Shown here piece by piece: positions 59,700-64,000 of a stretch of 64,000 nt of DNA. The stretch is taken from assembly GCA_032622095.1 (NCBI GenBank), contig CP136069.1:13376450-13440449 (forward strand). Reading direction: 5' to 3'. Numbering within the stretch: position 1 is the first letter of the stretch; each line of letters begins with the position of its first letter. The position numbers and the translations under genes are program-made. The DNA comes from Siphonodentalium dalli. Its lineage: Eukaryota > Mollusca > Scaphopoda > Gadilida > Siphonodentaliidae. The notes beneath the pieces are model-generated. The model saw only the letters and a list, made by a program, of their open reading frames with translations, was not told the origin of the DNA and made no database searches.

Positions 59700-62640
59700 T
59701 ACATATCACCAATAGAAACGCAGCTCAGATACGTGCATTATATAGTGTCCATCCTGGTAATGCATACATACTACAGTGTTCTTTAGTTACTATTATAGTT
59801 ATACTAAAACGACGCAGCAGTAATTAAGCACAGTACACAGCTAAGTGATATAATTCAAATATATTGATAATCCCTAATTAATCTTTGATAATTATGCTTA
59901 CAGGAAAAACATTGCATCACAGGGTTTTTCCTACCTCGAAATTCCCACCAACTCCCACTATATGCCTGAAAGGGGTTTGCAGAACACCCACATTGTTTTG
60001 ATTGAAGCCAATTAAGCATATCGGTGGTTGCCATGTGGACAGCTTGTATCTAGCTACTGCCGGATTACTGTTTACACGTTCTGCTAACAGTTGAGCAGGT
60101 GTCTCAAAACGTTTAACTTTGTTTTCGAAATTCGGCCGGCAGCCATCGTTTTTTAAATTTGAATCTATCGCACACACTAAAACCCGCATTTACTGGAGAT
60201 TTGTTTTGTTTTAAATTTGCATGCATTTATTTATAAGGATCGCCTCTTGATGGGAGTGTATTTTCAATCTGATCATTGTCATGTCTCACCTCTAGGTTTA
60301 TCAAGGCTAACTCTTCTCCTGTTTGGATTTTGTTATTGATTGATTGATTGATTGGTTTTTAAAACGTCAACTCTTTCCACCCATCACATAGACCACATAC
60401 TAACAATAACTCACAATTTTGCCTGCTAACCAATGAGAATTATTTACATGTCTCAAATATGACTTTATTAATTCAACAGGGCCGAACATATTAACTAACC
60501 CTTCTAGTTTTAACACCTTAGTATTAGCACTGTCCATACACCACATAGTCACTTGTATATTTTCCGATTCAATAACTCTAATATTTCTCATCTTTTTGAT
60601 TGATTAATTGATTACTTTCCAAAATTATGTACTCCTCCCAGATACGCATATCAATAATTCAGAAGTAATTTATGTATTATTATCAGATGTCATGTCCTGT
60701 TTTGAATAAGAAAATCCTTCGTTAGATCAATTTATTCTAATGATGAGCCAACAAAGCCATTGGAACAAATCCAGTTGATATATCTACAATGTAAAGTACT
60801 CCATTACATGATAGGGCTATTCGATTTGGTGCTTGCTGTATTAAACATATCCCATTAACAGCAGTCTCCACAACAGGCACAAATTAAACAATTGTCATAT
60901 GGTGTGCAGTGTATGTATTTCCATTGTGGCCACTGCCCAGCTCATATCCTGGAAAGTAATTAATCACCCCTTGACATGTGTCTCTTTTCTTATTTACATA
61001 ACTTTAATGATAATTCAGTTTGTAACATGGGGCATGCCTCCTATTCAAATGTTACCAACTTCTTGTGGTTCGATATCCCCGTTAGTCTGTTAGAAAAATG
61101 TTGCTATTGATTAATTAACCATTCTACTTTTGAAACAGGTGTATTATTGAACTCTCTATAAAGCACATATTTAGCAGTTGTGTGCTCATAGTATGTTATG
61201 GTACACATGTTGTCGACGGCCGGATTGACCGTCCGTCTGTCCGTCTAGCTGTAGACACTTTACGCATGGTGCGATAACTAAACTATTTTCTATCCGATCG
61301 AAAACAAATTTTGTATATCAGCTTCTCAGCACAAAATACAGATCGAGTTCGAATATGGGTTTGATCCGAGATTTTGTTGTGGAGTTTTTGGACTTTTTCG
61401 ATGTAGAATTCACACGTGCCCCGATATCCCAAAATACAGATCGATTTCAAATACGCCTTTTATCGATTTTTTTACGCAGATATGGCTCTTTTTAAATTAT
61501 TTTGTAATGTTTTTGATAAACCACCACTTAGCCAGGTGAATTAACTAGACCAATGGAGCTCTAGTACTTGGATGCTGGGATTACACTAGATCCAAAAGGG
61601 TCGAGATATGTAATTTAACTCATTTTACCCATTCCATGTCTTTTAACCTAACGCATTATTAAATAACTATATCATGTTGTTATCTCACATGGCAATTTGC
61701 TACAACAGAGATATAACTGTTACACTATGTTAGCGGTGACAGCCTCTATAGTTTATATGTTACATTAACCCTTCTCTGTTGACCATACACAAATTTCGAA
61801 ACTTTGTATTATTATGTACATGTGTCTATACTACTTTAGATTAGATCATACCAGTATACTTTATAATTCAACACCAATAATCTAGTTTATCCATTTGAGT
61901 TTATATTTCAATGATTTATGATGACATATTACTGACCTCTGTGTTTTATATCATTTGGTTTATTACTTGCTTAGTAAATATTAACCCGTCAAAATTCAAC
62001 TCAGATTTGTCATACACATTCTTCACATTTATAGATTCGGTATCGATTGATTGATTTTCAAAATATTATCCTTACTGTCCTTGCCATAATTATATAGACA
62101 CATGCTACCCGAAACAGTAACTAGTCTGGTCATTCTCATATTCCATGTTCAAGTTGATGATGGAAAACCTCTCATAGGTATGTTAAATCTGTTTAACCCA
62201 CATTTAGCACGTATGGATATATTCTGATCTTATGCCATATAATGTCTCTTTTCAAACATCTTCACTTTTCGGGTACATGTGCGTCTTCGGTTCCAGATTG
62301 TGGTAGACCTCTTGTTCCGAATTTCGATGAAAAATATGACCGCCATCTTGGATTTTACTCATTTCATGGCAGAAACTTTACAAACTAAATATTAGTTGAC
62401 AAAACGTACTATTATACCAACTTCAACTCAATATTCCAGTCTCAAATATCCAACTCTTAAGTGTTTCAGCAGGAAATGTCGAACCTATTTGCCAATGTTG
62501 GGGGCCTGATGTCCACCCCAAAATTCCCCGTTAACACGTCCCTGTCATTATACTTTATGGGAAGTTTACCAGTCCGTATGATTACATGTCTATCAAGTGT
62601 TTGTAACATCTTTCTCACTGATATATATTTGGATATTCTC
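59700..62640. other. No gene recognised; dispersed repeats
   Basis: 61210-61460 has GACCGTCCGTCTGTCCGTC and a repeated AAAATACAGATCGA word, of a common dispersed-repeat type. The minus-strand frame 60189-59917 (90 codons) and + frame 62461-62796 show no known family; the latter overlaps the lectin exon in another frame. Upstream exons of the lectin gene may lie here unseen. Confidence 0.45.
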
Positions 62641-62643
62641 AAG

Positions 62644-62841
62644 CTTGCCCAACGTCTCTTGGATATGATCACTATGTCCTGGACGGCGATGATTACTGCC
62701 TCCGGTACTATTCCACACAGAAGACATGGAATGACGCCCTTGATGTCTGCGCTAATAACAATGCACATCATATTACGATCAGATCCCGCCCGATGATGGA
62801 CGATCTAACGGTGTTACTCGCAGAATGGGGCCACGGCACAG
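62644..62841 (+). CDS. Exon encoding the N-terminal half of a C-type lectin domain
   Basis: The exon lies between a TTCTCAAG acceptor and a CACAG|GTAAGT donor. It is 198 nt, phase 1-1, and open in one frame (a TGA lies upstream of the acceptor, so it cannot simply extend). It reads CPTSLGYDHYVLDGDDYCL, then RYYSTQKTWNDALDVCANN, then NAHHITIRS and LTVLLAEWG. This is the expected CTLD pattern: an N-terminal CP hairpin pair (long form), a conserved W-x2-A-x3-C helix 1, and a Leu-rich helix 2 ending in Gly. The sugar-binding half (WND and final Cys residues) must be in a downstream exon, probably beyond the window or hidden by the retrotransposon next door. It probably belongs to a secreted or membrane lectin gene on the + strand. 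The frame has no ATG and is internal. Confidence 0.7.
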
Positions 62842-62934
62842 GTAAGTAAGATATTAGCGGCTACTTTATGAACCTGGAGTAAATTTGCGATTCGAATAAT
62901 GATACCTGGATATGAGATGTTAGATTTGCTTAAA

Positions 62935-63180
62935 CCAGAACACGAGACACACGGTCTGCAATAGAATAACGAGAGTGTAGAAATTTATTTTTATTATTTG
63001 GTTGAGGAAATAAATATAACAAGAAGATGAAACAGGCAGACAGACGTAAATCACAAACAGTAGAGTAACGATACGTTGAGACAAATACTATTCTTGCACT
63101 CACTTTTAACGCTCCCAAGTAAATTTCACTTGCGCCAGTCTCTCGCTGGTGACATGACGAAAACCATACATGAATCATAT
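62935..63180 (-). repeat. Possible LTR or terminal region of the gag element
   Basis: Minus-strand sequence with CACTCTCGTTATTCTATTGC and an AATAAAAATAAA block next to the gag remnant, which would suit an LTR. No matching second LTR is in the window. Confidence 0.25.
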
Positions 63181-63560
63181 AATTGGTGTTGTATTACTCC
63201 CTGCACGTTCAAGTTCTCGCAATCGGAAGATTGTACACTTGCATAAGTTTTTCTGTTCATTCCTGCTTGTACATATTCGGTGTAATCATAGTTACTTAAT
63301 TGAAATTTTGGAGTGTCTGGTTTGCGTGCATTATGCTTAGTTGTGTTAAGTTCTTTATGTTTGTTTGATATCACCTGAATTTTGTTTTTGAAATCAGAAT
63401 CAGCGTTTTTCTTCTCATTGTGGATTTCAATTAATTTTTCAACTTTGGAACTGTCAATTTTACTGAGACCTAAGTTTTTATTGACATAATTATTAGTTTG
63501 TTCGCTTGTAATTGGAGCAATTTGGATCTTTCTAGGATTATCGTTACATGTATCCGACTT
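63126..63560 (-). pseudogene. Downstream part of gag-like retrotransposon protein
   Basis: The frame is open from about 63560 to a stop at 63126: CNDNPRKIQIAPITSEQ, then KLIEIHNEKKNADSDFKNK, then DTPKFQLSNYDYTEYVQAG. It is charged and low in hydrophobics, as in a gag C-terminal linker, with no CCHC zinc knuckle. It is in a different frame from the gag core at 63619 onward, with stops between, so the gene is broken. Confidence 0.4.
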
Positions 63561-63618
63561 TGAATGAAATCAGTTGAGCCATTTCAGATATAATCTTACA
63601 TTTTGTGATATAATTATT

Positions 63619-64000
63619 TCATGAATACGTTAATTGCTCTCTTAAGGCATAAATGGCAGCGTTATCAATTGAATCGAAGTCTTTGAGACTGAGCGCAAAT
63701 TGTATTTGTTCATCGGCTATTCCACTAATGAATACATTAATTAGTTGTTTGCTGATAGCTGGGTAAATTTTGTCAGGTCCAAATGCTTTTTGAGATATTT
63801 TATGTATCCTTTCGGAAAAATTTTGAATACTTTCTGTATTGCCCTGTTTTAAGTTTGATAATTCTAGGAGCGTGTTTTGTGTTTGCCATGGTTCTCCAAA
63901 TATTTGGAGAAGATCATGTTTGAACAATTTACAAGTTATGTGGGTTTTAGTTTTGGTGTAATTTTCTAATTGTCTTTGAATATATGCTGTTACGGTTGCA
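63619..64000 (-). pseudogene. LTR-retrotransposon gag, capsid region, partial
   Basis: The frame is open from the window edge down to a stop at 63619. It includes LFKHDLLQIFGEPWQTQNTL, then LSNLKQGNTESIQNFSERI, then QLINVFISGIADEQIQFAL. The LKQG-x-ES-x3-F-x3 core followed by an aliphatic-F-x2-G-(I/L)-x-D segment is the usual retrotransposon gag (capsid-like) pattern, gypsy-type by eye. Gag packages element RNA in cytoplasmic particles. The start lies beyond the window. The downstream sequence is frameshifted, and no protease or polymerase follows before the lectin exon, so this is a truncated or internally deleted copy. Confidence 0.65.

Overview
The window is AT-rich, eukaryotic and almost entirely repetitive. 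Spliced genes with GT-AG introns, a THAP-DDE transposase, a non-LTR retrotransposon, an LTR-retrotransposon gag and a C-type-lectin exon all point to an invertebrate animal. A marine mollusc is my best guess, from the general look of the repeats rather than from any diagnostic gene. No tRNA, rRNA, operon or CRISPR was seen.

Layout. 1-1100 is two copies of a 539-bp repeat, each with its own hairpin. 1101-14446 is a giant imperfect palindrome (element A): arms of about 6 kb around a purine-rich spacer. 14.46-15.15 kb holds a repeat of arm sequence and a broken gene resembling a Polinton/adintovirus-type structural gene. 16.85-32.1 kb is a degenerate satellite (unit about 100-150 bp) broken up by element D (17.7-24.1 kb, itself containing a 5'-truncated LINE), a MITE, and element B (26.3-31.2 kb). 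33.9-34.1 kb has a possible Thr-rich exon. 34.57-40.38 kb is element C. A, B, C and D share one design: long terminal inverted repeats, an interior made of a private tandem repeat, and no recognisable transposase.

45.8-52.7 kb is the main gene region. A three-exon, apparently intact gene for a SWIM zinc finger plus YqaJ-type exonuclease (+ strand) faces a THAP-DDE transposase (- strand). The transposase is disabled by a frameshift and by Asn in place of the second catalytic Asp. From memory this gene pair fits the ISL2EU type of PIF/IS5-related transposon. A 120-bp inverted pair at 42.8 and 53.4 kb could be the ends of that element.

53.6-57.4 kb is a series of tandem duplications and a GA microsatellite. 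At 62.64-62.84 kb there is a short exon encoding the N-terminal half of a C-type lectin domain. The window ends in a broken minus-strand retroviral-type gag.

The most unusual signal is a short motif, ATAAAGAGCGTTTAT and close variants. It occurs 16 times, in about 11 unrelated contexts, on both strands, including both introns and just after the stop codon of the nuclease gene.
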